35,744 bases of DNA. Source: an uncultured Peptococcaceae bacterium. Its GTDB lineage: Bacteria; Bacillota; Limnochordia; Darwinibacteriales; Darwinibacteriaceae. Position numbers and translations under genes: made by a program. The DNA lies in contig CALKAR010000086.1 in assembly GCA_937988745.1 (NCBI GenBank), positions 1-35,744 on the forward strand. Direction: 5' to 3'. Positions 8,159 through 16,884 of this stretch are shown piece by piece; the stretch's first letter is position 1; each line of letters starts with the position of its first letter. The notes beneath the pieces are model-generated. The model saw only the letters and a list, made by a program, of their open reading frames with translations. It ran no database searches and was not told where the DNA came from.

Positions 8159-8915
8159 TCTACTGGACTTCAAGAACAATTATTTGTCGTGGCTTCGAGA
8201 GCAATTCCACTCCCGCAAGATTGGCGAGTATGTAGAAATAGTCACGCCTTTCTTGGACTTCAACAACGATCACTTGGCCATATATGTCCGAAAGGAATCT
8301 GACGATAAGCTGTGGCTTACCGATGATGGGTACGTAATCAACGAGTTGTCTCTAATAGGGTGTGATATCAACACACCTGCTCGCCAAAAAATCGCGGGGA
8401 CAATCCTGAATCGTTATGGTGTTAAGTTTGAAGATGACGAGCTTGTCGTCGAGTGCAGCTTGGCTGAGTTTCCAGCTAAGAAGCATATGCTACTTCAGGC
8501 GATGCTGTCCATTAATGACATGTTTATGCTCTCGCGAAGGAGTATTACGAGCATTTTTGCCGAAGAGGTTGCAGCGTTCCTTGATGAGCACGAAGTGCGT
8601 TATACCGAGGATGTTCAGTTTACAGGTAAGAGTGGCTTCGTGCAGACCTTTGATTTTGCCATTCCTCGTTCGAAGCGAGCCCCAGAGCGGCTTATGAAAG
8701 TAATAAACAATCCTACCAAATCTCAGGTAGAACTCGCTATCTTCGCCTGGGATGACATTCGTTCCATGCGAAAACGAGCAGTTCGTATGTTGGTCTTTCT
8801 CAATGACTCAGAAAAGGCTGTGAGCGCAGATATTGTTTCTGCTCTAGAAAATTACGACATTACATCATTGTTGTGGTCAAAGAAACATGAATATATACAT
8901 GACCTTGCCTCGTAA
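8148..8915 (+). CDS. DUF1828/DUF1829 domain protein, second gene of the module
   Basis: 255-residue protein with an N-terminal DUF1828-like domain (~1-100; PFLDFNNDHLAIYVRK, then LWLTDDGYVINEL) and a C-terminal DUF1829-like domain (~115-255; the VQFTGKSGFVQTFDFAIPRSK region, a KSQVELAIFAWDDI segment and a final strand with VFLNDSE). The function of both domains is unknown; they are often seen in phage or accessory regions. The alternating strand pattern of the C-terminal half is nuclease-like in feel, but I cannot show a catalytic triad. AAGGAGGA at 8133-8140 is 7 bases before the GTG at 8148, which decides the start over the in-frame ATG at 8112. It overlaps the upstream gene by 11 bases. 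A toxin-antitoxin or defence role is possible but unproven. Confidence 0.78.
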   Translation: MELNLLDFKNNYLSWLREQFHSRKIGEYVEIVTPFLDFNNDHLAIYVRKESDDKLWLTDDGYVINELSLIGCDINTPARQKIAGTILNRYGVKFEDDELVVECSLAEFPAKKHMLLQAMLSINDMFMLSRRSITSIFAEEVAAFLDEHEVRYTEDVQFTGKSGFVQTFDFAIPRSKRAPERLMKVINNPTKSQVELAIFAWDDIRSMRKRAVRMLVFLNDSEKAVSADIVSALENYDITSLLWSKKHEYIHDLAS

Positions 8916-8943
8916 TATGCTAATCAAATAAGGCAATAGCGCT

Positions 8944-8992
8944 AACACCGGAACCTGTGGAATCCCTTTCCACGGCACTTCCGGTGTTTTTT
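8944..8992 (+). terminator. Hairpin terminator after the DUF1828-type gene
   Basis: A long stem, AACACCGGAA paired with TTCCGGTGTT plus an inner GTGGAA/TTCCAC, is followed by a T6 run. It isolates the DUF6978/DUF1828 unit from the lacI-type operon. Confidence 0.88.
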
Positions 8993-9124
8993 GCTGATCA
9001 AAATTGGTTCATTAAAGTTAATAAGTGGACTTATAAATTGTACCGCGCTTTTTTCTGTTAAAAAAAGACTAAAAGAGAGAAGGAATTCCAAGGAAAGTAG
9101 AGAAACATTAGAACAACGAATTCT

Positions 9125-9138
9125 TGACAACGTTTTCG
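9125..9138 (+). promoter_or_regulatory. cre-like / LacI-family operator overlapping a TTGACA -35 box
   Basis: TGACAACGTTTTCG fits the catabolite-response (CcpA) consensus WTGNNARCGNWWWCAW with one mismatch. It overlaps a perfect TTGACA (9124-9129) 40 bases before the LacI-type start. The matching -10 box is weak. It could bind CcpA or the adjacent regulator itself, giving glucose repression or autoregulation. Confidence 0.45.
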
Positions 9139-9169
9139 ATTCTTTTCCTGATGTTATGGGGTGCATAAT

Positions 9170-10237
9170 ATGGCCACATTACGTGAGGTCGCCGAGGCGG
9201 CCGGAGTATCAATCTCCACCGTTTCGCGTGTAGTGAATGGATATGAGCATGTCTCAGAAGAGGTTCGCAGACGTGTTTTACAGGCAATTGAGGAGCTGAA
9301 TTATGAGCCCAATTTGTTAGCTAAAGCGTTGGTTCAGGGCCGCGATACTAAGCAAATCGGACTGCTGGTTCACGACGTAGCGAATACGTATTTCGCCGAA
9401 ATTGCCAGTGCGGTTGAAAACGTTGCCTTTCAACACGGCTATTCTGTCATTCTCTGTAATTCAAGCCATGGACGGAGCATCAGTACATACTTAGATACAT
9501 TTTGGCAGCGTAAGGTAGACGGCGTAGCGATCGCCACTGGTGAACTGAGCGAGGATCATATTCAACGACTCACTCGCTTGGTAGAGCGAGATATCCCCAT
9601 CGTAATCAGCAGGGAGCGGGGCTGGCCTTCAAACTCTCTCTTCGAGCACATTCAGGACAAAATCGGCATCATCGAACTGGATTATTTCTCCGGTGCCAAA
9701 ACGGCGGCTGAATACCTAATTTCTCTAGGACACGAGAACATAGCTTTTCTCTGCAGTCTGCCGCCGAGTATCTCTGAGCGAGATCCCCGCACACAGGGCT
9801 TTAAAGAAGCACTGACAGAAAACGGGCTGCCGGTTAACGAAAAACTGATAGTCTACGACATCGGCTATGGTACGGCGGCAGGAGCCCGAGGCTTGTTCGA
9901 ACTGCTGTCCCGCGGTGTGGAGTTTACTGCCGTCTTAGCCTACAACGACCTAGTGGCTATTGGAGCCATGGGGACCTGCCGGCAGGAAGGGCTCGCTGTA
10001 CCAGATGATGTTTCCATAATCGGTTTTGACAACATCGAAACAAGCAAATACATCTATCCACTCTTGACTACAGTTCATGTTCCCAAAGGTGAGCAGGGTG
10101 AATTGATGGCCACCTATCTCTTAAACCAAATCCGTGAAAAACACGGTGCGCTGTACCATCGTTACTCTATGGAGCTGATTGTGCGGCGCAGTACCAGTGT
10201 TGCTGCTGAGAGGAGAAAACCTTTAAAAACATCCTAA
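9170..10237 (+). CDS. LacI/GalR-family transcriptional regulator of the polysaccharide locus
   Basis: 355-residue repressor-type regulator. The helix-turn-helix and hinge occupy residues ~2-55 (TLREVAEAAGVSISTVSRVVNG followed by the NYEPNLLAKAL hinge region; the motif is typical and complete). The sugar-binding core (~60-340) follows, with the usual KQIGLLV start, AYNDLVAIGAM motif and ISIIGFDN-like IIGFDNIETS segment. The ATG at 9170 is preferred to the GTG at 9161 because GGGG sits 8 bases before it and the protein then begins at the family's usual position. It is the first gene of the 13-gene run: AAGGAGG for the GH2 gene overlaps its stop codon. The effector is probably a galactose- or glucose-containing oligosaccharide released by the locus enzymes. 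Confidence 0.92.
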   Translation: MATLREVAEAAGVSISTVSRVVNGYEHVSEEVRRRVLQAIEELNYEPNLLAKALVQGRDTKQIGLLVHDVANTYFAEIASAVENVAFQHGYSVILCNSSHGRSISTYLDTFWQRKVDGVAIATGELSEDHIQRLTRLVERDIPIVISRERGWPSNSLFEHIQDKIGIIELDYFSGAKTAAEYLISLGHENIAFLCSLPPSISERDPRTQGFKEALTENGLPVNEKLIVYDIGYGTAAGARGLFELLSRGVEFTAVLAYNDLVAIGAMGTCRQEGLAVPDDVSIIGFDNIETSKYIYPLLTTVHVPKGEQGELMATYLLNQIREKHGALYHRYSMELIVRRSTSVAAERRKPLKTS

Positions 10238-10249
10238 GGAGGGAATGAT

Positions 10250-12490
10250 TTGCGCATCGTTGAGAAACTCCATTTGAATTGGGAGTTTGTAGAGAACTTT
10301 GATGAGGCGTATGTAAAGACAGGCTCTCTTGGTGAAGGGGCTCAAGTAGTAAATCTGCCTCACGCCAACAAGGAGGTGCCTTATAACTACTTCGACGAAA
10401 AGGATTACCAGTTCATTTCTACCTATAAGAAGGTATTCACCGTTCCTGAAGACGCCGCTGGAAAAAGCATTTTCATCGATTTCGAAGGTGTTATGACTTA
10501 TGCGGAAGTGTGGTGCAACGGAGCGTTTGTGGGTAGCCACAAGGGCGGATACACTCCTTTCTCCTGCGATGTAACCGAGCAAGTTAAGTTCGGTGAAGAA
10601 AACGTTCTCATCGTCATGGTTGACTCCACCGAAAGAGACGACATCCCACCCTTTGGTAATGTAATTGACTACCTCTGCTACGGCGGCATTTACCGGGACG
10701 TTCACCTGAGAATTGTCTCTCCAGTCTATATTGACAACATTTTCGCTAAGCCGCAGAACGTACTTGAGGAAGAAAAGAGCCTCAGCACAACTGTGTTCCT
10801 GAACAACAAGGCTGGTGCTGCTCGAAAAATCGAAGTCGAGCTTATACTCCATCAGGGCGAGACCGAAATCGCCAAGACGTCCCAAATGGTAGAAGTCCCA
10901 GCGGGCGACGGTTTTAAGGCTGAAGTGGTGCTTGATGGACTCAAGGATATTGCCCTGTGGTGCATAGACCATCCCAATCTCTACAACGTGACTGTTGTCC
11001 TCAAAGAAGATGGAACCGTCACAGATAATTACAGCACCAGAATTGGCTTTAGAGAGGCAGTCGTACGGGAAAATGGTTTCTTCCTGAACGGCAAGAAAGT
11101 CAAGCTCCGCGGTCTCAACCGCCACCAATCGTTTCCCTATGTGGGTTACGCCATGCCTGAGCGGGTGCAGAGACGGGATGCTGACATCTTAAAGTACGAA
11201 CTTAACCTGAACACAGTCCGGTGTTCCCACTATCCCCAGTCCAAGCATTTCCTCGATCGCTGCGACGAAATTGGACTCTTAGTAATCGAGGAAATCCCCG
11301 GCTGGCAGCACATCGGTGATGAAGAATGGAAGAAGGTCGCCTGTGACGACGTCCGAGAAATGATTACTCGCGACTGGAACCATCCTTCCATCTTCCTGTG
11401 GGGTGTGCGCATCAATGAGTCGCCAGATGATCATGACTTCTACAGCGAAACCAACCGCATTGCTCGTGAATTGGATCCAACCAGGCAAACTGGTGGAACC
11501 CGCTACATCCGCTACAGTGAACTCTTGGAAGACGTTTACACCATGAATGACTTCACTCACAGCGGCGGCGAACTGGCTCTCTTGGATCAGCGCACCATTA
11601 CAGGTCTGGATCACACCGTACCTTACATCGTGACCGAGTACAACGGCCATATGTATCCGACCAAGCGCTTCGACCAAGAAGAGCGGGTCATGGAGCATGC
11701 TCTGCGCCACATTCGCGTACTGAACGCTGCAGGCAACGATGAACATATCGCCGGTACAGTGGGATGGTGTGCCTTCGATTACAACACCCATTTCGAATTC
11801 GGTGCTGGCGACCGCATCTGCTACCACGGCGTAATGGATATGTTCCGCATTCCGAAATTTGCGGCGAACGCATACCGGAGCCAAGTCAGCCCAGATAAAG
11901 ATCTGGTTCTCGAACCTGTTACCCTGTGGGCCCGTGGCGAGCGCAGCATCGGCGGTGTATTCCCATTAGTAATCTTCACCAACTGTGATGAAGTTGAACT
12001 TGTTGTGGGCGGTCAGTCTCTTGGACGATTCTTCCCAGACCGGATCAACTTCCCAGGCGTGGAGTTTCCACCAATAATAATCCGCGAAACACCCCGCATC
12101 TTTGGCGAGTGGGGCTGCGATTGGCATGACGGTGAGTTCATCGGATACATCGATGGCAAACCAGTGGTCAAGAAGTTCTTCGTGAAAGACCCGGTCATGA
12201 GCCAGCTTGATATCGCTGCCGATGATACAGAACTTAAGGCTGACGGACAGGATGCGACGCGCATCGTCTTCAAAGTGCTTGACCAAGCAGGCAACCTGCT
12301 GCCGTACGCCGCTGATTTCATCAAGATTGAAATCGAGGGCCCGGGCGAAGTCGTTGGTCCAAGTGAAGTGGCGTTAATTGGTGGCTGCATCGCGGCCTGG
12401 GTCAAGGCCACTACTGAACCTGGGGTCATTAAGGTGAAGGCCAAGTCCACAAGACTTGAAAGCGAAACCATCGAAATTGAAGTAAAGTAA
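10250..12490 (+). CDS. Glycoside hydrolase family 2 (beta-galactosidase-type)
   Basis: 746-residue retaining glycosidase without a signal peptide, so cytoplasmic. Domains: sugar-binding jelly roll (~10-155, with the CYGGIYRDV motif), immunoglobulin-like domain (~158-268), TIM barrel (~270-570), and C-terminal modules ending in an invasin/Ig-like domain (~650-746). The acid/base is Glu390 in WGVRINESPD and the nucleophile is most likely Glu463 in VTEYNGH. The substrate could be a beta-galactoside, or a glucuronide given possible arabinogalactan side chains; the sequence alone does not settle this. The start is TTG 10250, six bases after AAGGAGGG. It is separated by 12 bases from the regulator and 30 from the GH43 gene. 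It probably removes terminal sugars from imported oligosaccharides. Confidence 0.9.
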   Translation: MRIVEKLHLNWEFVENFDEAYVKTGSLGEGAQVVNLPHANKEVPYNYFDEKDYQFISTYKKVFTVPEDAAGKSIFIDFEGVMTYAEVWCNGAFVGSHKGGYTPFSCDVTEQVKFGEENVLIVMVDSTERDDIPPFGNVIDYLCYGGIYRDVHLRIVSPVYIDNIFAKPQNVLEEEKSLSTTVFLNNKAGAARKIEVELILHQGETEIAKTSQMVEVPAGDGFKAEVVLDGLKDIALWCIDHPNLYNVTVVLKEDGTVTDNYSTRIGFREAVVRENGFFLNGKKVKLRGLNRHQSFPYVGYAMPERVQRRDADILKYELNLNTVRCSHYPQSKHFLDRCDEIGLLVIEEIPGWQHIGDEEWKKVACDDVREMITRDWNHPSIFLWGVRINESPDDHDFYSETNRIARELDPTRQTGGTRYIRYSELLEDVYTMNDFTHSGGELALLDQRTITGLDHTVPYIVTEYNGHMYPTKRFDQEERVMEHALRHIRVLNAAGNDEHIAGTVGWCAFDYNTHFEFGAGDRICYHGVMDMFRIPKFAANAYRSQVSPDKDLVLEPVTLWARGERSIGGVFPLVIFTNCDEVELVVGGQSLGRFFPDRINFPGVEFPPIIIRETPRIFGEWGCDWHDGEFIGYIDGKPVVKKFFVKDPVMSQLDIAADDTELKADGQDATRIVFKVLDQAGNLLPYAADFIKIEIEGPGEVVGPSEVALIGGCIAAWVKATTEPGVIKVKAKSTRLESETIEIEVK

Positions 12491-12520
12491 GCAATAAATT
12501 CAGGAGGATCGACTGAAGCA

Positions 12521-13843
12521 ATGAAGATAACCAATGGCGTGCAGTGGCTGGATACAGCAGGAAACGTAATCAGTGCTCATGGAGGAGGCTTCCTCCAAAA
12601 AGACGGCTATTTCTACTGGTTCGGAGAAAATCGCAACGGGAAGAAGCTTGTATCATGCTATCGTTCTCGGGATCTGGTGAACTGGGAGTTTCTCAACGAT
12701 GTGGTCACTACGGATACCCATCCTGAACTCAACCCCTCGAACTGTGAGCGTCCTAAGGTGCTCTATAACGAGAAGACTGGCAAGTACGTCATGTGGCTGC
12801 ACTGGGAAAACGGCATCCACTACGGTGAAGCTCGCTGTGCTGTTTTGGTGAGCGATACCGTCGACGGAGATTACGAATATCTGCGCAGTTTCCGCCCTCT
12901 TGGGCATATGTCGCGGGACTGCACCCTTTTCAAAGATGATGACGGCACAGCCTACTTCATCTCTGCAGCCAATGAAAACGCTGACCTCCATGTATACAGG
13001 CTGACCGACGATTACTTAGACATTGCCGCCTTGGAACAAATCCTCTGGCCGGGGCAGAAGCGGGAAGCCCCGGCTGTGGTAAAGCGGGGAGATTACTACT
13101 TCTTAGTAACCTCTGGCTGCACTGGGTGGGAGCCCAACCAAGGCAAGTATGCATACTCAACCAGCATTACAGGGGAATGGTCGGAACTCAAGAACCTGGG
13201 CAGCCCAACCACATTTGATACCCAGCCGACCTACATTCTCCCTATCCAGGGTACTGAAAAGACTACCTACTTATATGTAGGTGACCGCTGGGATCCAAGT
13301 GACTACCACAACTCCACCTATGCTTTCCTGCCCCTGGAGTTTGAAGATGATACCACTATGAAACTTTCGTGGGCAAGCACGGTGGAAATCGATGTGGAGA
13401 CAGGTGAAGTCAAGACAGAGATGCAGGACAGCGGGCTCTACCGCTTGCAGGTAAACGTGCGCTACCTCACCTTGGATGAGGGCGAAGTGAAGGCGGGCCG
13501 CCTGTCTTATGCTAACGAAAACCAGCTGTGGGAAGTAGAAGAAGTGGCTCCTGAGGTCATCCGGATTAAGCATCACAAGACTGGGAAATACCTCCAGCCA
13601 AAAGCAGGCAGCACCGAAGATGGTGCACAGGTGGAGCTGGCTGACCGAGCCGACCATCCCAGCCAAGAATGGTCCCTCTACGATACCGGGGGCGGCTATG
13701 TGAAACTGCAGAACAAGCACAGCGGTTTGGCCCTCAAGGTGCAGCGGGGCAGCGAAGGTCCTGTCTTCCAAACTGAAATGAACCCAAAAAGACATGGCTG
13801 GTGGGATGAACAGGCCTTCCTTTTGGCCAAGGTGTTTAAGTAA
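12521..13843 (+). CDS. GH43 subfamily-24-like exo-beta-1,3-galactanase with ricin-type CBM13
   Basis: 440 residues, no signal peptide. The five-bladed GH43 domain (~1-310) carries the hallmarks of exo-beta-1,3-galactanases: an AHGGG segment near the N-terminus in place of the usual catalytic Asp, Glu76 (CERPKV), the acid Glu182 (REAPA) and Gln235 (TTFDTQPTY). The spacing of 106 and 53 residues is close to that recalled for the fungal enzyme Pc1,3Gal43A (Glu102, Glu208, Gln263), where the Gln acts as pseudo-base. A ricin B-type beta-trefoil (~318-440, two QxW-like repeats) follows, as in the clostridial GH43-CBM13 galactanase. Its expected role is to release galactose from beta-1,3-galactan chains by inversion. 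The ATG lies 13 bases after AGGAGG, a long spacer. The locus context with GH16 and GH2 supports an arabinogalactan substrate. Confidence 0.82.
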   Translation: MKITNGVQWLDTAGNVISAHGGGFLQKDGYFYWFGENRNGKKLVSCYRSRDLVNWEFLNDVVTTDTHPELNPSNCERPKVLYNEKTGKYVMWLHWENGIHYGEARCAVLVSDTVDGDYEYLRSFRPLGHMSRDCTLFKDDDGTAYFISAANENADLHVYRLTDDYLDIAALEQILWPGQKREAPAVVKRGDYYFLVTSGCTGWEPNQGKYAYSTSITGEWSELKNLGSPTTFDTQPTYILPIQGTEKTTYLYVGDRWDPSDYHNSTYAFLPLEFEDDTTMKLSWASTVEIDVETGEVKTEMQDSGLYRLQVNVRYLTLDEGEVKAGRLSYANENQLWEVEEVAPEVIRIKHHKTGKYLQPKAGSTEDGAQVELADRADHPSQEWSLYDTGGGYVKLQNKHSGLALKVQRGSEGPVFQTEMNPKRHGWWDEQAFLLAKVFK

Positions 13844-13875
13844 GTAATTCCTCGGAATTGAGAGGGTGACATAAC

Positions 13876-16854
13876 TTGAAGCTGCGGCACATTATGTTTG
13901 TTACCATCATCTGCACACTCCTAGCCCTAAACACAGCTTTCTTGGAAAGTGCCTGTGCGGGAATGCTCACCTATTCTGAGTATCATGCGCTTTACGCCGA
14001 TAAAGCGGCCCCTGAAGCAGAATACATTCTACCCGGCGGATCTTTTTCCGCCGGGGTCAATGTACAAATCGTCACAGAATATGGCGGCAGGACCGGCAGC
14101 TTTGCCGCTACTGAAGAAACGGGCTTTGTAGAGTGGGAAGTGGAAATCGCAGAGGAAGGGCTGTACCACATTGAGGTCCTCTACCATCCACTGCCAGGCA
14201 AAAGCATTGCCGCCGAACGAGAGCTGTTGATCAACGGGGAGCGGCCTTTCGCAGAAGTGGAATATGTGGTCTTTCCTCGGATCTGGGCAGATGAAGGGCC
14301 AGTCTTAGTAGACAAGAACGGCAACCAAATAAGGCCTCGCCAGGTAGAAGCACCGCAGTGGCAGACTGTAGTGCTGCGGGACAACTTGGGTTATATCGTA
14401 GAGCCATTTCTGTTCTACCTAAAAGAAGGAACTAACCGCATCACTTTGCGCTCCCAAGCAGAACCCCTGCTTATTGGCGAAGTGCGCCTTTACCACCGTG
14501 AGCCTGCACCTGCGTATGCGGAGGTACAGGAGTTCTATCAAGCAGTGGGTTTAGAACCAACGAGCGGTGTGTTTATCAAGGTCCAGGGAGAAGATGCGGC
14601 GTATAAGTCAGAACCTACCTTATTCGGCGTCCATGATCAGGGTGATCCCACCATGGAACCCTATCATCCGGTGGAGATCCGCATTAACTCCATCGGCGGC
14701 TACCGCTGGGCGCAGGCCAGCCAGTGGATCAGCTGGAAGTTTACGGTGCCCGAGACAGGGCTCTATAAAATAGCCATTAAGGGCAAGCAGGATCAGAATC
14801 GGGGTTTCTATTCTAACCGCCGGTTATATATCGACGGAGAGGTTCCCTTCCAAGAAGTAGAAGTGATCGCCTTTCCCTATTCGACCCACTATATTATGAA
14901 CACGCTGGGTGATGGGGATACACCTTACCTCTTCTACCTAGAAGAAGGAGAGCATGAACTGAAGCTTGAGGTGGTCTTGGGGAACTTGGTGGACTACATC
15001 CACCAGACTAAAGAGAACTTGTACAAGCTTACCAACATTTATCGTCAGATTATTATGATAACATCCCCTAATCCCGACACTCTGCGCAGCTATCGCTTAG
15101 AAAAACAGATCCCCACATTGGTGGATGATCTGAGGGAGCTGTCGGATAGCTTCAAAGAAATTCGGTCTCATTTTGAAGAATACACCGGCCAAACCGGCGG
15201 TCACAGTGTGATCTTAAGCACCATTACCTTTATGCTGGACCGCATGGCGGATCGTCCCGACCGCATACCAGGTATCTTGAACGAATTCCGGGACAACATC
15301 GGGGCTTTGGGAGAGTGGATCACCAATACTGAATCACAGCCTCTCCAAATCGACTATATTATCGTCGCTTCTCCTGATGAGCCTATGCCGCAGGCTGTGC
15401 CTTCTAGGCGCCAGTCCATGCGCCATGAACTGCAGGCATACATTGGTTCCTTTACTCACGATTACACAGAAATCGGCGACATCGCCACTCCTGATGGAGA
15501 TACAGAAGAAAAAGAGACTATCTCCGTTTGGATTGGTCTTGGACGTGACCAAGCCCAGGTACTCAAGCAGCTGATTCAGGAGCTTTTCACACCGCAGACA
15601 GGCATTGCAGTTCATCTGCAGCTGATCAACGGGATGGATTCGCTCTTAGTACCTGCCATTCTTGCCGGTACTGCTCCTGACGTGGCGATTGGTGCCGCTA
15701 ATATGGACCTAGCCTTCCGGGGAGCCGTGGCCGATTTGACCCAGTTCCCAGATTTTCCAGAAGTAGCGCAGCGCTTCAGCCAGAGTGCTTTTGTACCCTA
15801 TCGCTTTAGAGATGCGGTCTATGCTCTGCCAGAGACGCAGACGTTCCCTGTGATGTTCTACCGGGAAGACATCTTAGAGGAGCTGGGCATTGAGGTTCCT
15901 CAGACCTGGGAAGACGTGTACGAAATCATTCCCATTTTGCAGAGGAACCATATGGAGTTCGGGTTGACGGGTCTAACTGGCGGCTCCATGCCTAACCTGA
16001 ACACATTTTTGATGTTCCTATACCAGATGGGCGTCGCAGTCTTCAAGGAAGACAGTATTGCTACCAACCTGGATTCTAGGGCTGTGGCCTTTACCTTTAA
16101 AAAGCTGACAGAGTTTTTTACGCTGTACAACATGCCCTTGGAGTACAACATTGCCAACCGCTTCCGCTTAGGGGAGCTGCCCTTGGTCATCACTGACTAT
16201 GGCCTGTACAACACCTTGAATGTGTTTGCACCGGAGCTTAGGGGCAGATGGGGCTTCACTATGGTTCCAGGCACGGTTCAGCCTGATGGAACCATTAATC
16301 GGGCAGTGCCTATTACAGCCGCTAGTGGAACAACTCCCAACGCGGTGGGAACCACAGGAACCATCATCTTAGAAGGTTCTCAGAAGAAAGAAGCAGCTTG
16401 GGAATTTCTCAAATGGTGGACCAGTAAAGACATTCAAGTGGCCTTCGGCCGTGAGCTCGAAAGCTTGATGGGCAGCGCCGCTCGCTACGCCAGTGCTAAC
16501 ATTGAGGCGGTAAAAGAACTGCCCTGGCGCCCCCATGAGCTGGAGACCTTGCTGCAGCAGTGGGAGTGGACCGAAGGGGTTCCTCCAGTTTTAGGCGGCT
16601 ACTACGTAACTCGCCAGTTTGACTGGCTCTTCCGGGCAGTTGTTTTAGACCATGAGCCATTGTGGGAATCCATCCAAGACTATGACGAAGCCGCCAATAA
16701 GGAAATCGAACGGAAACGGATGGAGTTTGACTACGAAACGGACCTGGCTGATTTGGACGAGCGCTATAAAGAGCTCTACTGGGATCAGTACACCCATGTG
16801 TACCGCCTAGAGCTGTCCGATGATGAGATGCGGTTTTATGGGCTCATCCCGTAG
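13876..16854 (+). CDS. Giant extracellular solute-binding protein with two carbohydrate-binding-like modules
   Basis: 992 residues, more than twice the usual length for an ABC sugar-binding protein. A signal peptide (~1-29) is followed by two related beta-sandwich modules (~50-203 and ~252-372). Each ends with a strand pattern like VEWEVEIAEEGLYHIEV / ISWKFTVPETGLYKIAI, then LYIDGE...F-x-EVE, similar to CBM6/35-type folds. A helical linker (~373-510) and a family-1 binding domain (~546-935) complete it, with LAGTAPDVAIGA, MFYREDILEELGI and AAWEFLKWWTS typical of maltose-type proteins. A cysteine at the leader end (ESAC) is a poor lipobox. The TTG start at 13876 has GAGGGTGAC upstream. Permease pair A follows directly, so this is its likely receptor, holding the polymer and the oligosaccharide on one chain. 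Confidence 0.85.
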   Translation: MKLRHIMFVTIICTLLALNTAFLESACAGMLTYSEYHALYADKAAPEAEYILPGGSFSAGVNVQIVTEYGGRTGSFAATEETGFVEWEVEIAEEGLYHIEVLYHPLPGKSIAAERELLINGERPFAEVEYVVFPRIWADEGPVLVDKNGNQIRPRQVEAPQWQTVVLRDNLGYIVEPFLFYLKEGTNRITLRSQAEPLLIGEVRLYHREPAPAYAEVQEFYQAVGLEPTSGVFIKVQGEDAAYKSEPTLFGVHDQGDPTMEPYHPVEIRINSIGGYRWAQASQWISWKFTVPETGLYKIAIKGKQDQNRGFYSNRRLYIDGEVPFQEVEVIAFPYSTHYIMNTLGDGDTPYLFYLEEGEHELKLEVVLGNLVDYIHQTKENLYKLTNIYRQIIMITSPNPDTLRSYRLEKQIPTLVDDLRELSDSFKEIRSHFEEYTGQTGGHSVILSTITFMLDRMADRPDRIPGILNEFRDNIGALGEWITNTESQPLQIDYIIVASPDEPMPQAVPSRRQSMRHELQAYIGSFTHDYTEIGDIATPDGDTEEKETISVWIGLGRDQAQVLKQLIQELFTPQTGIAVHLQLINGMDSLLVPAILAGTAPDVAIGAANMDLAFRGAVADLTQFPDFPEVAQRFSQSAFVPYRFRDAVYALPETQTFPVMFYREDILEELGIEVPQTWEDVYEIIPILQRNHMEFGLTGLTGGSMPNLNTFLMFLYQMGVAVFKEDSIATNLDSRAVAFTFKKLTEFFTLYNMPLEYNIANRFRLGELPLVITDYGLYNTLNVFAPELRGRWGFTMVPGTVQPDGTINRAVPITAASGTTPNAVGTTGTIILEGSQKKEAAWEFLKWWTSKDIQVAFGRELESLMGSAARYASANIEAVKELPWRPHELETLLQQWEWTEGVPPVLGGYYVTRQFDWLFRAVVLDHEPLWESIQDYDEAANKEIERKRMEFDYETDLADLDERYKELYWDQYTHVYRLELSDDEMRFYGLIP

Positions 16855-16884
16855 GTTGGATAACGGACAAGGGAGGTTTATGGT

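Noticed and set aside
10223..11128. 301-codon antisense frame under the GH2 gene
   Set aside because: GH2 is clearly the coding strand; long antisense frames arise from its biased codon use, and the antisense product shows no family motif.
13876..13965. Lipobox cysteine in the leader of the giant binding protein
   Set aside because: The residues before the cysteine (ESA) break the lipobox rule at position -3, and a signal-peptidase-I site lies just after; I do not call it a lipoprotein.
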